A DNA stretch of 20,133 bases from Hellea sp042093735 (GCA_042093735.1 JBELEM010000031.1:1-20133); one strand, 5' to 3'; positions 8,628 through 16,906 are shown, counted from the stretch's first letter. Notes: generated from the letters alone by a model not told the origin. A program made the numbers and translations.

Positions 8628-8791
8628 ATTTTGTGTTTCCCGTTATATATTCTGATAATACTCTTTTTCAAATGCGTAATTTAATAAATTTTTCTTAAAT
8701 GTTACAGCCTCTTAATAAATGCGAGACATCACTAATAGGGTCAACTGTTATTCTTTATGTCCCTTAGTCAAGAACTTCCTACAGCTTTTTC

Positions 8792-8800
8792 TGTTATAGT
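8792..8800 (+). promoter_or_regulatory. Possible extended -10 promoter for the SDR pair
   Basis: TG-T-TATAGT forms an extended -10 element within the 305-base divergent gap (8628-8932). A start point near 8807 would give a leader of about 125 bases before the first SDR. The -35 region is weak. The rest of the gap is AT-rich and shows no terminator, strong repeat or RNA gene. Confidence 0.35.
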
Positions 8801-8830
8801 CTTGCTTCGTATTAATTAGCCCTTAAAAAC

Positions 8831-8867
8831 AGGAGTGAAATATGTTTTTATGAATATAAAAATGTGA
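8831..8867 (+). other. Ribosome site followed by two minimal overlapping ORFs in the SDR leader
   Basis: AGGAG at 8831-8835 is well placed before ATG 8842, but the frame is only M-F-L-stop (8842-8853). Its stop overlaps a second ATG (8850) that encodes M-N-I-K-M-stop, ending at 8867. The layout could be a regulatory upstream ORF or the eroded start of a lost gene; chance is also possible. Confidence 0.3.
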
Positions 8868-8932
8868 TAATACGATATTAGAAAGTAATATGTGGATTTA
8901 AATATCTAATTCATAAATATTGGAGGGACGTA

Positions 8933-9697
8933 ATGGGAAGAGTGGCCGGTAAAATTGCTTTAGTCACGGGAGGAGCCTCGGGTCTTGGTTTAGCAGATGC
9001 AAAAATTTTAGTCGAAGAGGGTGCGCAAGTCATTCTTACTGATGTAGATGTAGCAAAAGGTAAATTAGCAGCATCAGAGATAGGGCCATCTGCTACATTC
9101 ATCAAACATGATGTTAGTTCTGAGCAAGATTGGATCGACGTTATAAATAAAATTGATGAATTACATGGCAACCTTGATATTTTGATAAACAATGCTGGTA
9201 TTGTTTTTATGTCAGACCCTATTAATTGTACTCTAAAAGAATTTCGTATTTCTAACAGTATTATGTCTGAGGGTGTATTTCTTGGTATGAAATATTCCAT
9301 GCCTCTTCTGCAAAAAAATAGCGGTGGTTCTATTGTTAATATGTCATCAACTGCGTCTCATTTGGGATATCCTATGATCGCATATTCAGCTGCAAAAGGA
9401 GCTGTGAGATCCATGACAAAATCTATGGCCGTTTACTGCAAAGCCGAGTCTTTACCTGTACGTTGTAATTCTGTTCATGCTGGTGGTATTGAAACACCAA
9501 TGGTTCAGTTTGCTCAAGGAAGAGTTGGTGAAGCACCTATTGATGTTCCGAATAAAGGAGTATTATCAGCGGGATCACTTGGAACACCAAAAGATGTAGC
9601 GAGTATGATTTTATATTTGGCTTCTGATGAATCACGATTTGTTACAGGTGCTGAATTTCTGATTGATAATGGGCTTGTAGTTAGTCCAGCATATTAA
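8933..9697 (+). CDS. Short-chain dehydrogenase/reductase, NAD-type (hydroxysteroid/cyclic-alcohol dehydrogenase-like)
   Basis: This is a classical SDR of 254 residues that would interconvert a secondary alcohol and a ketone in the cytoplasm. The Rossmann motif TGGASGLG is at 12-19, Asp37 at the end of strand beta-2 (ILTDVD) favours NAD, NNAG is at 86-89, and the catalytic set is Ser138 or 139 (NMSST), Tyr151 and Lys155 (YSAAK). HAGGIETPM and the closing GAEFLIDNGL are typical of 3-alpha/20-beta-hydroxysteroid and cyclopentanol dehydrogenase-like enzymes. GGAGGG at 8922-8927 fixes the start. The second SDR begins nine bases after the stop, so the two are one operon. The family is certain; the substrate cannot be assigned. 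Confidence 0.92.
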   Translation: MGRVAGKIALVTGGASGLGLADAKILVEEGAQVILTDVDVAKGKLAASEIGPSATFIKHDVSSEQDWIDVINKIDELHGNLDILINNAGIVFMSDPINCTLKEFRISNSIMSEGVFLGMKYSMPLLQKNSGGSIVNMSSTASHLGYPMIAYSAAKGAVRSMTKSMAVYCKAESLPVRCNSVHAGGIETPMVQFAQGRVGEAPIDVPNKGVLSAGSLGTPKDVASMILYLASDESRFVTGAEFLIDNGLVVSPAY

Positions 9698-9706
9698 GGA
9701 ACTTTA

Positions 9707-10471
9707 ATGGACTTAGATTTAAGAAAAAAAAATGTTTTAATTACCGGGTCGACTCAAGGAATAGGGCGCCGAATTGCAAACTTGTTTGCTGAAGAGGGGG
9801 CTAATGTAGCAATTTGTTCTCGCTCACCCGCGAGCGTTAATAAAGCTGTTAGCGAAATAAGTCTCATTGGGGATGGAAAAATAATTGGTTCTTCATGTGA
9901 TATAAAAAATAAAGAAGACTATGTTTCCTGGATAAATGATATGGCTAATGAATTAGGAGGTGTAGATATTTTTATCCCAAACGTATCAGCAGGTGGCGGT
10001 ACGGGTAGTGAAAAGAACTGGTGGGAAAATTTTGAAATCGATATTCTTGGTACTGTACGTGGTGTCGAAGCCGTTGTGCCTCTTATGGAGCAGGGTCAGG
10101 GTGGTTCAATTGTCATGATAAGTACAACAGCAGCAATTGAAACATTTGTAGCACCGCAGTCCTATAATGCTATGAAAGCTGCATTAATTACTTATGCAAA
10201 GCAATTATCACAAGCTCATGGTGGTAAAGGGATACGAATTAATAGCGTTTCTCCAGGACCTATCTATTTCGAAGGTGGGGCTTGGGATAAAATTAAAACT
10301 TCAAATGAAATATTTTATGAGCAAACAGAAAAAACTCATGCACTTGGAAGACTGGGTACCCCTGAGGAGATTGCCAATGCTGTTGTATTTTTATCAAGCT
10401 CGGTGTCCAGCTGGATAACGGGAGTTAATTTGGTTGTTGATGGTGGTTATACTAAGAGAGTTCAATTTTAA
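9707..10471 (+). CDS. Short-chain dehydrogenase/reductase, probably NADP-type
   Basis: This is a second SDR of the same length (254 residues) but clearly different sequence, so not a recent duplicate. TGSTQGIG is at 13-20; Arg39 after strand beta-2 (ICSRS) suggests NADP, as in FabG-like and 3-oxoacyl-type enzymes. Ser139, Tyr153 and Lys157 (SYNAMK) form the catalytic set. The usual NNAG stretch is replaced by PNVSAGG (91-97), a variation known in some SDR groups. A ribosome site AAGGA overlaps the upstream stop at 9696-9700. Together with the upstream SDR it could carry out two successive oxidations, or an oxidation and a reduction. The following operon begins 265 bases away. Confidence 0.92.
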   Translation: MDLDLRKKNVLITGSTQGIGRRIANLFAEEGANVAICSRSPASVNKAVSEISLIGDGKIIGSSCDIKNKEDYVSWINDMANELGGVDIFIPNVSAGGGTGSEKNWWENFEIDILGTVRGVEAVVPLMEQGQGGSIVMISTTAAIETFVAPQSYNAMKAALITYAKQLSQAHGGKGIRINSVSPGPIYFEGGAWDKIKTSNEIFYEQTEKTHALGRLGTPEEIANAVVFLSSSVSSWITGVNLVVDGGYTKRVQF

Positions 10472-10736
10472 TAATTAAAGTTAAAAGTAAAAATTTTTCA
10501 TTAAAAATTATATAATTAGATTAGATATAAAGCGTTGATAATTATTTTAAATCAAGTTTCTCATAAAAACCATTTGAGTGCAAAAATAGCAATTATTAAC
10601 AGTTTTACTAGTATATCGCTAAATTATTAAGAGTTGAGAAAAATCATCTCTATAAAGTATTAAAAGACTATCTTGAAACATAGGTACATCTAATAAAATT
10701 AAGCTGTAAAACAAAATTTTAAGTACAAGGATATTT
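10472..10736. other. AT-rich intergenic region before the second E1-E2 operon
   Basis: This 265-base gap is very AT-rich. A weak promoter candidate is TTGAAA at 10673-10678 with TAAAAT at 10694-10699, but the spacing of 15 is short. AAGGA at 10727-10731 is the ribosome site for the next gene. No convincing terminator for the SDR operon and no small gene or RNA was seen. Confidence 0.4.
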
Positions 10737-11714
10737 ATGAGCTTGCAACAAAGCAAAGACCAGTTGTTGGGTGCTTATCGTCAGATGAAGACTATACGTG
10801 AATTTGAGGAGCGCCTACACAAAGAGATAATGACGGGGGAAATAGCTGGATTCACTCATTTATACTCCGGTCAAGAGGCAGTAGCTGTCGGGGTTTGTCA
10901 GCACTTGGACACAGAAGACTTGATAGTTTCTACCCATCGCGGTCATGGTCACTGTATTGCAAAAGGTTGTAATGTGAAAGCAATGATGGCTGAAATTTAT
11001 GGCCGTTCAACCGGTTTAGGAAAGGGTAAAGGCGGATCAATGCACATTGCTGATTTTGATAAAGGCATGTTGGGCGCAAATGGTATTGTGGGCGCTGGCG
11101 GCCCTTTGGCTGTTGGAGCTGCGCTTTCTGCCAAGCTTGATGGCAAGGGCAAGGTTGGAGTATGCTTTTCTGGGGAGGGCTCAATTAACCAAGGTGCAGT
11201 CTTTGAGGCAATGAACATGGCAAAGGTTATAAACGCACCTGCAATTTTTATAATTGAAATAAATGGATACTCTGAGCATACGGGTGCTAGTTATTCCGTT
11301 GGCGGTGTTGATATTGCAAAACGAACTGAAGGTTTTGGATTAAAGACTATCGAGGCTGACGGGTGTGATTATCACGCAGTTTACGATGCTATGGCAGAGT
11401 TATTAGATTACTCTCGATCAGGGAATGGACCCAGTGCTGCAGTATTTAATACAACACGTTTTTTCGGTCATTATGAAGGAGATCCCCAAAACTACAGGGA
11501 AAAAAATGAAGTTAAAGATCATCGATCTAATAGAGACTGTTTGAAAAAATTCTGTAAAGATAATTTACCCAACGGAACTGTTACACAATCAGAGTTAAAT
11601 GAAATTGATGAGAGTGTTATGGTTCTAATTGATGAGGCAGTAACAGAGGCACGTAATGCACTCCCAACACAAATGGAAGAGATGGAATCTGACGTTTACA
11701 TCTCTTACGAATAG
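10737..11714 (+). CDS. acoA: Acetoin dehydrogenase-like E1 component, alpha subunit (copy 2, altered ThDP motif)
   Basis: This is the second E1 alpha, 325 residues and collinear with the copy at 465. It shares STHRGHGHCIAKGC, GKGKGGSMHIAD and GMLGAN with that copy. It differs at the ThDP/Mg motif: the motif reads GEG at 146-148 (Glu147 where Asp binds magnesium) and EIN at 174-176 instead of ENN. Asn176, equivalent to the metal-binding Asn225 of human PDH, is kept at the same 29-residue spacing. The surrounding fold is intact and the gene sits first in an E1 alpha - E1 beta - E2 operon, so it is probably functional rather than decaying. AAGGA at 10727-10731 supports the start. The beta gene starts nine bases after the stop. 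The changed motif may reflect altered cofactor or substrate handling. Confidence 0.9.
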   Translation: MSLQQSKDQLLGAYRQMKTIREFEERLHKEIMTGEIAGFTHLYSGQEAVAVGVCQHLDTEDLIVSTHRGHGHCIAKGCNVKAMMAEIYGRSTGLGKGKGGSMHIADFDKGMLGANGIVGAGGPLAVGAALSAKLDGKGKVGVCFSGEGSINQGAVFEAMNMAKVINAPAIFIIEINGYSEHTGASYSVGGVDIAKRTEGFGLKTIEADGCDYHAVYDAMAELLDYSRSGNGPSAAVFNTTRFFGHYEGDPQNYREKNEVKDHRSNRDCLKKFCKDNLPNGTVTQSELNEIDESVMVLIDEAVTEARNALPTQMEEMESDVYISYE

Positions 11715-11723
11715 GAGTTCAGG

Positions 11724-12737
11724 ATGGCTATAAAGACTTACAGAGAAGCTTTAAATGAAGTTATGCATTCTGAAATGGAGCGTGATTCTAACGTATTCGT
11801 TTGTGGCGAAGACGTATCCGGCGGGGCAGGTGGTTCCTCAGGTGAAAGAGAGGCTAGTGGAGGTATTTTTGGTGTAACTGCTGGGTTATTGCCTAGGTTT
11901 GGTGAGGACAGAGTTATTGATACTCCAATATCAGAAAATACTATAGTTGGTATGGCTGTGGGTGCTTCATTAGCTGGAAAAAGGGGCGTAGCTGAAATAA
12001 TGTTTGCGGACTTTTTAACCCTGGCATTGGACCAAATGATGAATCAAGCAGCTAAATTCCGTTATATGTCGGGGGGAAAAGCTAAGTGCCCTATTGTTAT
12101 AAGAGTTCCTTACGGCGCAGGTATGAATATGGGTGCGCAACATTCACAGACTATGTACAATATAGTCACATCTGTACCGGGTTTGAAGTGCGTAATGCCA
12201 ACGAGTCCGGCTGATGCAAAGGGTTTACTAACCGCAGCTATTCGCGATGACGACCCCGTTGTATTTTTTGAACACAAAGCTATTTATGGAAGTAAAGGTG
12301 AAGTGCCTGATGGTGAATACATAATACCCTTCGGTCAAGCAGCACTTATTAATGAAGGTGATGATGTTTCTATCATTGCAATGGGTAGAATGGTGTTATT
12401 TGCAAAGGAAAGTATTAAAAAATTAAAAGCAGAAGGAATTAATTGCGACTTAATAGATTTGAGAACTACAAGTCCCTTAGACGAAAATGCTATCCTTGAT
12501 AGCGTTGAAAAAACGGGTCGTGTTGTAATAGTTGATGAGTCGACACCCAGATGTTCTCTCGCATCAGATATAGCAGGATTTATAGTGAGTCATGGGTTTT
12601 CGTCATTAAAAGCCCCCATACAACAAGTAACTTCACCTCATGCGCCTGTACCCTTTGCGCGTGAGTTGGAGCGTGCGTATGTTCCTAGTCCCGACAATAT
12701 CTCTACTGCAGTTAGAAGAGTAATGAATTATAAATAG
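11724..12737 (+). CDS. acoB: Acetoin dehydrogenase-like E1 component, beta subunit (copy 2)
   Basis: This is the partner of the preceding alpha subunit, 337 residues, with the usual pyrimidine-binding and C-terminal transketolase domains. GED at 28-30 keeps the ThDP-activating Glu, and GAQHSQ keeps the active-site His. DTPISEN, AEIMFADF, NQAAKFRYM and SPHAPVPFARELERAYVPS mark it as AcoB-like. It shares the glycine-rich loop after GED with the copy at 1445 (about residues 31-54). AGGAG at 11713-11717 overlaps the upstream stop and gives a good ribosome site. The E2 gene begins eight bases after the stop. Copies 1 and 2 of the beta subunit diverge throughout, which points to an old duplication or separate acquisition rather than recent amplification. 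Confidence 0.9.
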   Translation: MAIKTYREALNEVMHSEMERDSNVFVCGEDVSGGAGGSSGEREASGGIFGVTAGLLPRFGEDRVIDTPISENTIVGMAVGASLAGKRGVAEIMFADFLTLALDQMMNQAAKFRYMSGGKAKCPIVIRVPYGAGMNMGAQHSQTMYNIVTSVPGLKCVMPTSPADAKGLLTAAIRDDDPVVFFEHKAIYGSKGEVPDGEYIIPFGQAALINEGDDVSIIAMGRMVLFAKESIKKLKAEGINCDLIDLRTTSPLDENAILDSVEKTGRVVIVDESTPRCSLASDIAGFIVSHGFSSLKAPIQQVTSPHAPVPFARELERAYVPSPDNISTAVRRVMNYK

Positions 12738-12745
12738 GCTGAATT

Positions 12746-13930
12746 ATGACTAAAAATATTAGAGCTTTTACAATGCCAAAGTGGGGTATTGAAATGGAAG
12801 AGGGTGTTATTCGTGAATGGCATGCTAAAGTTGGTGATAAAGTAAATGAAGGCGATATATTTGTAGTTATTGAAACTGATAAAATTGCGAATGATGTTGA
12901 GCTTGAGTTTTCATCCACCCTCAGGTGGAGGATTGATGGTGAGGGTGATGCCTATCCAGTTGGTGCTCTTATCTCTATTTTTGCAGAAGAGTCCGTTACT
13001 GATGAAGAGGTTGAAGTTTTTCGAAATAACTTTGTAGCTGTAGATGCTAGCTTTGCAAATTCCGAAGAGAGTGAAGGGACTATAGATACTTCCACAGAGA
13101 TTACCAAAGTTCCTCTTAACCTTTCTATTTCACCCATGGCAAAAGAACTTGCTGAAAACTTAGGAGTTGATTTAACTTCAGTTGAAGGCAGCGGCCGGAA
13201 AGGTCGTGTTTCATTGCAAGATGTAGAACAAGCAGCAAAAGCGCAAGGCCTCTACTCTATTGATAACAATGATGAAAATAACCCCCACGAAGTCATAAAA
13301 CTTACATCAATGCGAAAGACTATTGCAAAACGACTAACAGAGGCAAACAGAGATATACCTCACTTTTATTTACGATGTAAAATTAATATGGATAATTTGA
13401 TTAAAAGCCGCGAGGCAAATAAACAAGGTTCAATAAACGATTACGTATTGAAAGCATGCGCTGTAGCATTGATAGCTGAGCCAGATGTCAATGTTAATTT
13501 TATGGGTGAAGCCATTCATCGTTTTAAGCATGCAGACATAAGTGTGGCTGTGGCCACTGATAGAGGCTTAATTACCCCTATAATACGTTCAGCAGATGGT
13601 AAGACAATATCAGAAATATCAAGTGAAATGAAAGAATTAAGCCAAAGAGCTAAAAATGAAACGTTGCAGCCATCTGACTATCAAGGCGGTACTTTTAGTT
13701 TATCAAATTTAGGAATGATGGGGATATCAAGTTTTGATGCCGTTGTTAATCCGCCTATGGCTGCTATATTAGCTGTTGGATCATTAGAAGAAACTGTACT
13801 TCCAAATGGAGAGAGTACTAAATTAATGAATGTGACATTATCATGTGACCATAGGGCTATTGATGGAGTTTTAGGAGCTAAATGGCTTCAGGCATTTCGT
13901 GAGGCCTTAGAGAGACCTGAAGACTTATAG
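12746..13930 (+). CDS. acoC: Dihydrolipoamide acyltransferase (E2) of the acetoin/2-oxoacid dehydrogenase complex
   Basis: This E2 core subunit transfers the acyl group from E1 to coenzyme A. Its 394 residues hold one lipoyl domain (about 5-82) with lipoylated Lys46 in ETDKIAND, a linker, a peripheral-subunit-binding domain (about 127-163: SPMAKELAENLGVDL...GSGRKGRV) and a catalytic domain (about 183-394). The catalytic His369 and Asp373 are in CDHRAIDG near the C-terminus. It has one lipoyl domain and no alpha/beta-hydrolase domain. It is the only E2 in the window and could serve both E1 pairs. No E3 gene follows, so dihydrolipoyl dehydrogenase must be encoded elsewhere. The ribosome site is weak; translation is probably coupled to E1 beta. 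Acetyl is the likely acyl group if acetoin is the substrate. Confidence 0.92.
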   Translation: MTKNIRAFTMPKWGIEMEEGVIREWHAKVGDKVNEGDIFVVIETDKIANDVELEFSSTLRWRIDGEGDAYPVGALISIFAEESVTDEEVEVFRNNFVAVDASFANSEESEGTIDTSTEITKVPLNLSISPMAKELAENLGVDLTSVEGSGRKGRVSLQDVEQAAKAQGLYSIDNNDENNPHEVIKLTSMRKTIAKRLTEANRDIPHFYLRCKINMDNLIKSREANKQGSINDYVLKACAVALIAEPDVNVNFMGEAIHRFKHADISVAVATDRGLITPIIRSADGKTISEISSEMKELSQRAKNETLQPSDYQGGTFSLSNLGMMGISSFDAVVNPPMAAILAVGSLEETVLPNGESTKLMNVTLSCDHRAIDGVLGAKWLQAFREALERPEDL

Positions 13931-14064
13931 GTATAGATAGCTCTAATTGGATTGAACTTACTGTCGTAATCAAGCATTAACCATATGTTGTATTAGTTTC
14001 AGATTTTTTTATAAATTTGAATTTGAGGTAATTAAATTTTTTTATAATAAACCAGAGTGTGTCT

Positions 14065-14820
14065 ATGGCCGAGAGTAAAAAAAAGCTTAGCGTAAGTCTG
14101 ATAGTTGGTGGAGATTATCATGATTTAGATTACGTTCGTCACAGATTATTAGGCTTTCTTCTTGAGGTACCGAATTTACGAACACGTTGTTTTGAGAACT
14201 TTGATGATATTGATGGCATTTGTAACTCAGATTTTCTTATAACATACACTTGCAATGTCGTCCCTAAGCCAGAACAAGTTCCTCATCTACGAAATTTTCT
14301 GATATCCGGAAAACGATGGCTGGCCCTACACGGAACTAATTCTTGGTTAGCCTTAAATGAAAATAAAGAGTGGTATACCCCAGCTGGTCATGAAGAGTAC
14401 TTTAAACTGATTGGTTCGCAATTTGTAGCCCACCCCCCAATTGAACCCTATGCAGTCAATGTGATTGATGATGATCATATCGTTTCTGAAGGTTGCGATG
14501 ACTTTGAAGTAGTAGGGGGAGATGAGCTGTATTATATGCATATGTTTGATGACGTCCGTGTTTTAATGGAGGCTACTACTCAAGGTGAGGCCCGTGGATT
14601 TGCAGAGCGTGTATGGAACTCGGGAATGACTCACCCGGTTCTTTATGAGAAAACAATTGAAAATGGAGCAATACTTTATTGTACTCTTGGGCATAGAAGG
14701 GGACATTGGGATATGGAACCCCTTACCAATTATTATGAAAAAGAAGAACTGGGTGCTTGGGAGCTCCCTATTTTTGATAAAATTTTAAGGAACTCAATTA
14801 AATGGTTACAAGAAAAATGA
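14065..14820 (+). CDS. ThuA-like domain protein
   Basis: This is a 251-residue soluble protein with the glutamine-amidotransferase-like ThuA fold. Conserved pieces are GGDYHD (15-20), the strand-turn WLALHGTNSW (85-94), IGSQFVAHP (116-124), the Y.V.V.D..H block (129-138), GGDELYYM (151-158) and the terminal GAILYCTLGHRRGHW (201-215). ThuA relatives occur in sugar (trehalose/sucrose) catabolism and in many uncharacterised clusters, and biochemical roles are known for few. I start at ATG 14065; an in-frame GTG six bases earlier is an alternative, and a TATAAT at 14043-14048 hints at a very short leader. No signal peptide is seen. It stands 134 bases after E2 and 180 bases before the cyclase gene, on the same strand. 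A role in the local catabolic pathway is only inferred. Confidence 0.85.
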   Translation: MAESKKKLSVSLIVGGDYHDLDYVRHRLLGFLLEVPNLRTRCFENFDDIDGICNSDFLITYTCNVVPKPEQVPHLRNFLISGKRWLALHGTNSWLALNENKEWYTPAGHEEYFKLIGSQFVAHPPIEPYAVNVIDDDHIVSEGCDDFEVVGGDELYYMHMFDDVRVLMEATTQGEARGFAERVWNSGMTHPVLYEKTIENGAILYCTLGHRRGHWDMEPLTNYYEKEELGAWELPIFDKILRNSIKWLQEK

Positions 14821-14948
14821 TTAGCAAGTTCAAATAATTGTTAAACTGCTCAGCTTTAATTTCGATTCAGTCGATTGATGATAAAAACGAAATTCTTAGT
14901 AATTAAATGAATAAGCTATTTATTTGATGAATAATCATTTCAAATTAA

Positions 14949-14976
14949 TTGTAATTTTTCCTTAAGATCATATAGT
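14949..14976 (+). promoter_or_regulatory. Probable sigma-70 promoter of the cyclase-family gene
   Basis: TTGTAA (14949-14954) and TATAGT (14971-14976) are separated by 16 bases, a good match to the consensus. Transcription would start near 14983, and AGGAG at 14989-14993 is the ribosome site for the gene at 15001. Confidence 0.5.
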
Positions 14977-15000
14977 AAACTTGTATTTAGGAGATTTGAC

Positions 15001-16011
15001 ATGAAGTATTTTTTAACCACCTTATTAGTTTTTTCTTTTATTTATGAAGCAAAATCTAACGAGATTAATAGGGTGGTTAAGCCTGATTTTATGAGTCAGA
15101 CTGCATTTGAGGCTATTTTTTCAGATATAAGTAACTGGGGAAGATGGGGAGATGCAGACCAATTGGGAACGCTGAACTTAATAACTGATAAGAAAAGAGT
15201 AGAGGCCTCTAAATTAGTTATAACAGGACAAACTGTATCTCTATCACTACCTTTGAATGAAACTAAAGATGCTATTAACGAGTCTCCATTTGTTCACGAA
15301 CCTTTTATCTTTCCTGCAGCTTTTGGTATTCCGAAAGAAGCCCTACCAGAAGCAGCGGGTGATAATTTTTCCGTGGCTTATCATGGTTTTGCACACTCCC
15401 ATGTCGATGCAATCTCTCACTTTGGATACAAAGGAAAAATGTATAATGGGTATTCTTTTGAGCTATCTGAAGGTGGTTTTGAAAAACTAGGAATAGAAAA
15501 TATTGCGGAATCAGGAATTATAACTAGGGGGGTGTTGATTGATTTTCCGAAGTTTTTTGGTGTTGATTATTTGGAGCCTGGTAGAATTATCACAACCGAA
15601 GATATTTTAAATTGGGAAAAAAAGAATGGAATTACAATAGGTTCTGGAGATGCGCTTTTGATAAAAACAGGAAGATGGAAAGCTGTTCAAGAAAAAGGAC
15701 AATGGAATTTCGTTGAAAATGCTGCAGGAATGCATGCCTCGGTCGCAAAGTTTTTAAAGGAAAGAGATGTAGCAATTATTGGTTGTGATGGTGTTTCCGA
15801 TGTTATGCCATCGGGTGTTGAAAATAGATTTAATCCACTTCATGAACTGGTTATTGTTAGTTTGGGAATGCCAATTTTCGATAATTTAGATCTAAGAGCA
15901 GTTAGCGCTACAGCGAATAGGTTAAATCGATCAACTTTCATGTTAGTTGCTTCACCTTTAAGGGTGGAAGGAGCAACTGGATCTCCATTAAATCCAATGG
16001 CAATTTTTTAA
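15001..16011 (+). CDS. Exported cyclase-family metal hydrolase (kynurenine-formamidase-like)
   Basis: This 336-residue protein belongs to the putative cyclase/kynurenine formamidase family, metal-dependent hydrolases of amides or lactone-like bonds. A short hydrophobic N-terminus ending near EAKSN (about 19-20) looks like a signal peptide, so a periplasmic site is likely. WGRWGDADQLGTLNLI (46-61) is the family's opening motif. The metal site is HGFAHSHVDAISH (128-140), with His132/134, Asp136 and His140. This is the variant seen in longer bacterial members, where the usual Pro before the last His is absent. GCDGVSDVMPSG and the closing GATGSPLNPMAIF are also typical. A promoter and AGGAG ribosome site precede it. 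Family members act in varied degradation pathways, so the substrate is open. Confidence 0.88.
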   Translation: MKYFLTTLLVFSFIYEAKSNEINRVVKPDFMSQTAFEAIFSDISNWGRWGDADQLGTLNLITDKKRVEASKLVITGQTVSLSLPLNETKDAINESPFVHEPFIFPAAFGIPKEALPEAAGDNFSVAYHGFAHSHVDAISHFGYKGKMYNGYSFELSEGGFEKLGIENIAESGIITRGVLIDFPKFFGVDYLEPGRIITTEDILNWEKKNGITIGSGDALLIKTGRWKAVQEKGQWNFVENAAGMHASVAKFLKERDVAIIGCDGVSDVMPSGVENRFNPLHELVIVSLGMPIFDNLDLRAVSATANRLNRSTFMLVASPLRVEGATGSPLNPMAIF

Positions 16012-16237
16012 TTTTAGGGAGGCTTCAAGAGCTTTAAAAAGCTTAAAATTAAAACTTTAATGTTATTTATTAAATAGTTTAGAGTTTTTTTGCTGTGATC
16101 TTTGGTGTGTTTATATTTATTATTCCATTGTATTAGCATAGAATAAAAACGGTTTTTATACATAAAATTTACAAAAAATAAATTTTTAAAGGGTAATTTA
16201 TAATAATCAAATAAACATTTATTTATGTGCATAAGAG

Positions 16238-16906
16238 ATGAAATTATTTATTTTATTAGTTTTTTTATTATCCTCCAATCCAGTTAATGCATTAGAAACC
16301 CGAGTTTGTTTAGATTGGGAAAAGGTGATAAAAAAGGGTATAAAACTACCCAATCCATTAGCGGCATCGGAAAGCTTGAATAGTGTTAGGTCTAATCTCT
16401 CAAATTGTATTGAGTATTTATCTTCAGAAAGTGCCCTTTACAAAGGTGAACGTAAAAATGGCAAAATGAATGGTATGGGTAGTTTAACCTTTCCTAATGG
16501 TTCTCAATATGTGGGAAACTTCAAAGATGATAATATGAATGGTCAGGGCACTTACACCTTTAGTGATGGAACACAATACATTGGTCAGTGGATCGATGGT
16601 AAGTTGAACGGGCTGGGTACATATAGCTATACGGATGGTACTCGATATAAGGGTGATTGGAGCAATGGTAGATTTAACGGGCAGGGCACGATAATTTATG
16701 CAAGTGGGGATAAATACTCTGGTAATTTTATTAATGGGGCCCTGACTGGCCAAGGCATCTATCTTTTTTCAAATGGCACTCAGTTGGAAGGCTTATTTTA
16801 CAATGGAAAATATGTCCCTTCCATTTGTGATCGTGCCGGATTGCCTGAGGGATCTCCGGAAAATAAACAATGCATATTAATGTATATGAATAAAATAATA
16901 AATTAG
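16238..16906 (+). CDS. Exported MORN-repeat protein
   Basis: This 222-residue protein has a signal peptide (hydrophobic 1-18, likely cleavage after VNA at 18). Six tandem MORN units follow at a strict 23-residue period, beginning at residues 68, 91, 114, 137, 160 and 183, each of the form Y.G.(W/F)..G...G.GTY.(F/Y).(D/N)G; the last unit is partial. Four cysteines outside the repeats (24, 57, 197, 212) could form disulfides. MORN repeats are structural and can bind lipids, membranes or proteins; no enzyme activity is implied. The preceding 226-base gap is very AT-rich with no clear promoter. The next gene starts 55 bases downstream on the same strand. No specific function is recognised. Confidence 0.88.
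   Translation: MKLFILLVFLLSSNPVNALETRVCLDWEKVIKKGIKLPNPLAASESLNSVRSNLSNCIEYLSSESALYKGERKNGKMNGMGSLTFPNGSQYVGNFKDDNMNGQGTYTFSDGTQYIGQWIDGKLNGLGTYSYTDGTRYKGDWSNGRFNGQGTIIYASGDKYSGNFINGALTGQGIYLFSNGTQLEGLFYNGKYVPSICDRAGLPEGSPENKQCILMYMNKIIN

Noticed and set aside
14861..14905. Short dyad TTTCG...CGAAA after the ThuA gene as a terminator
   Set aside because: The stem is only five bases, the loop is long and there is no following T-run.
16014..16232. Minus-strand open frame of 72 codons in the gap before the MORN gene
   Set aside because: The product is low-complexity and Lys/Asn/Phe-rich, as expected from translating AT-rich noncoding DNA. It shows no domain and no ribosome site.
16439..16807. 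Approximate 69-base DNA periodicity
   Set aside because: It is explained by the 23-residue MORN units of the encoded protein and is not a noncoding tandem repeat or CRISPR.
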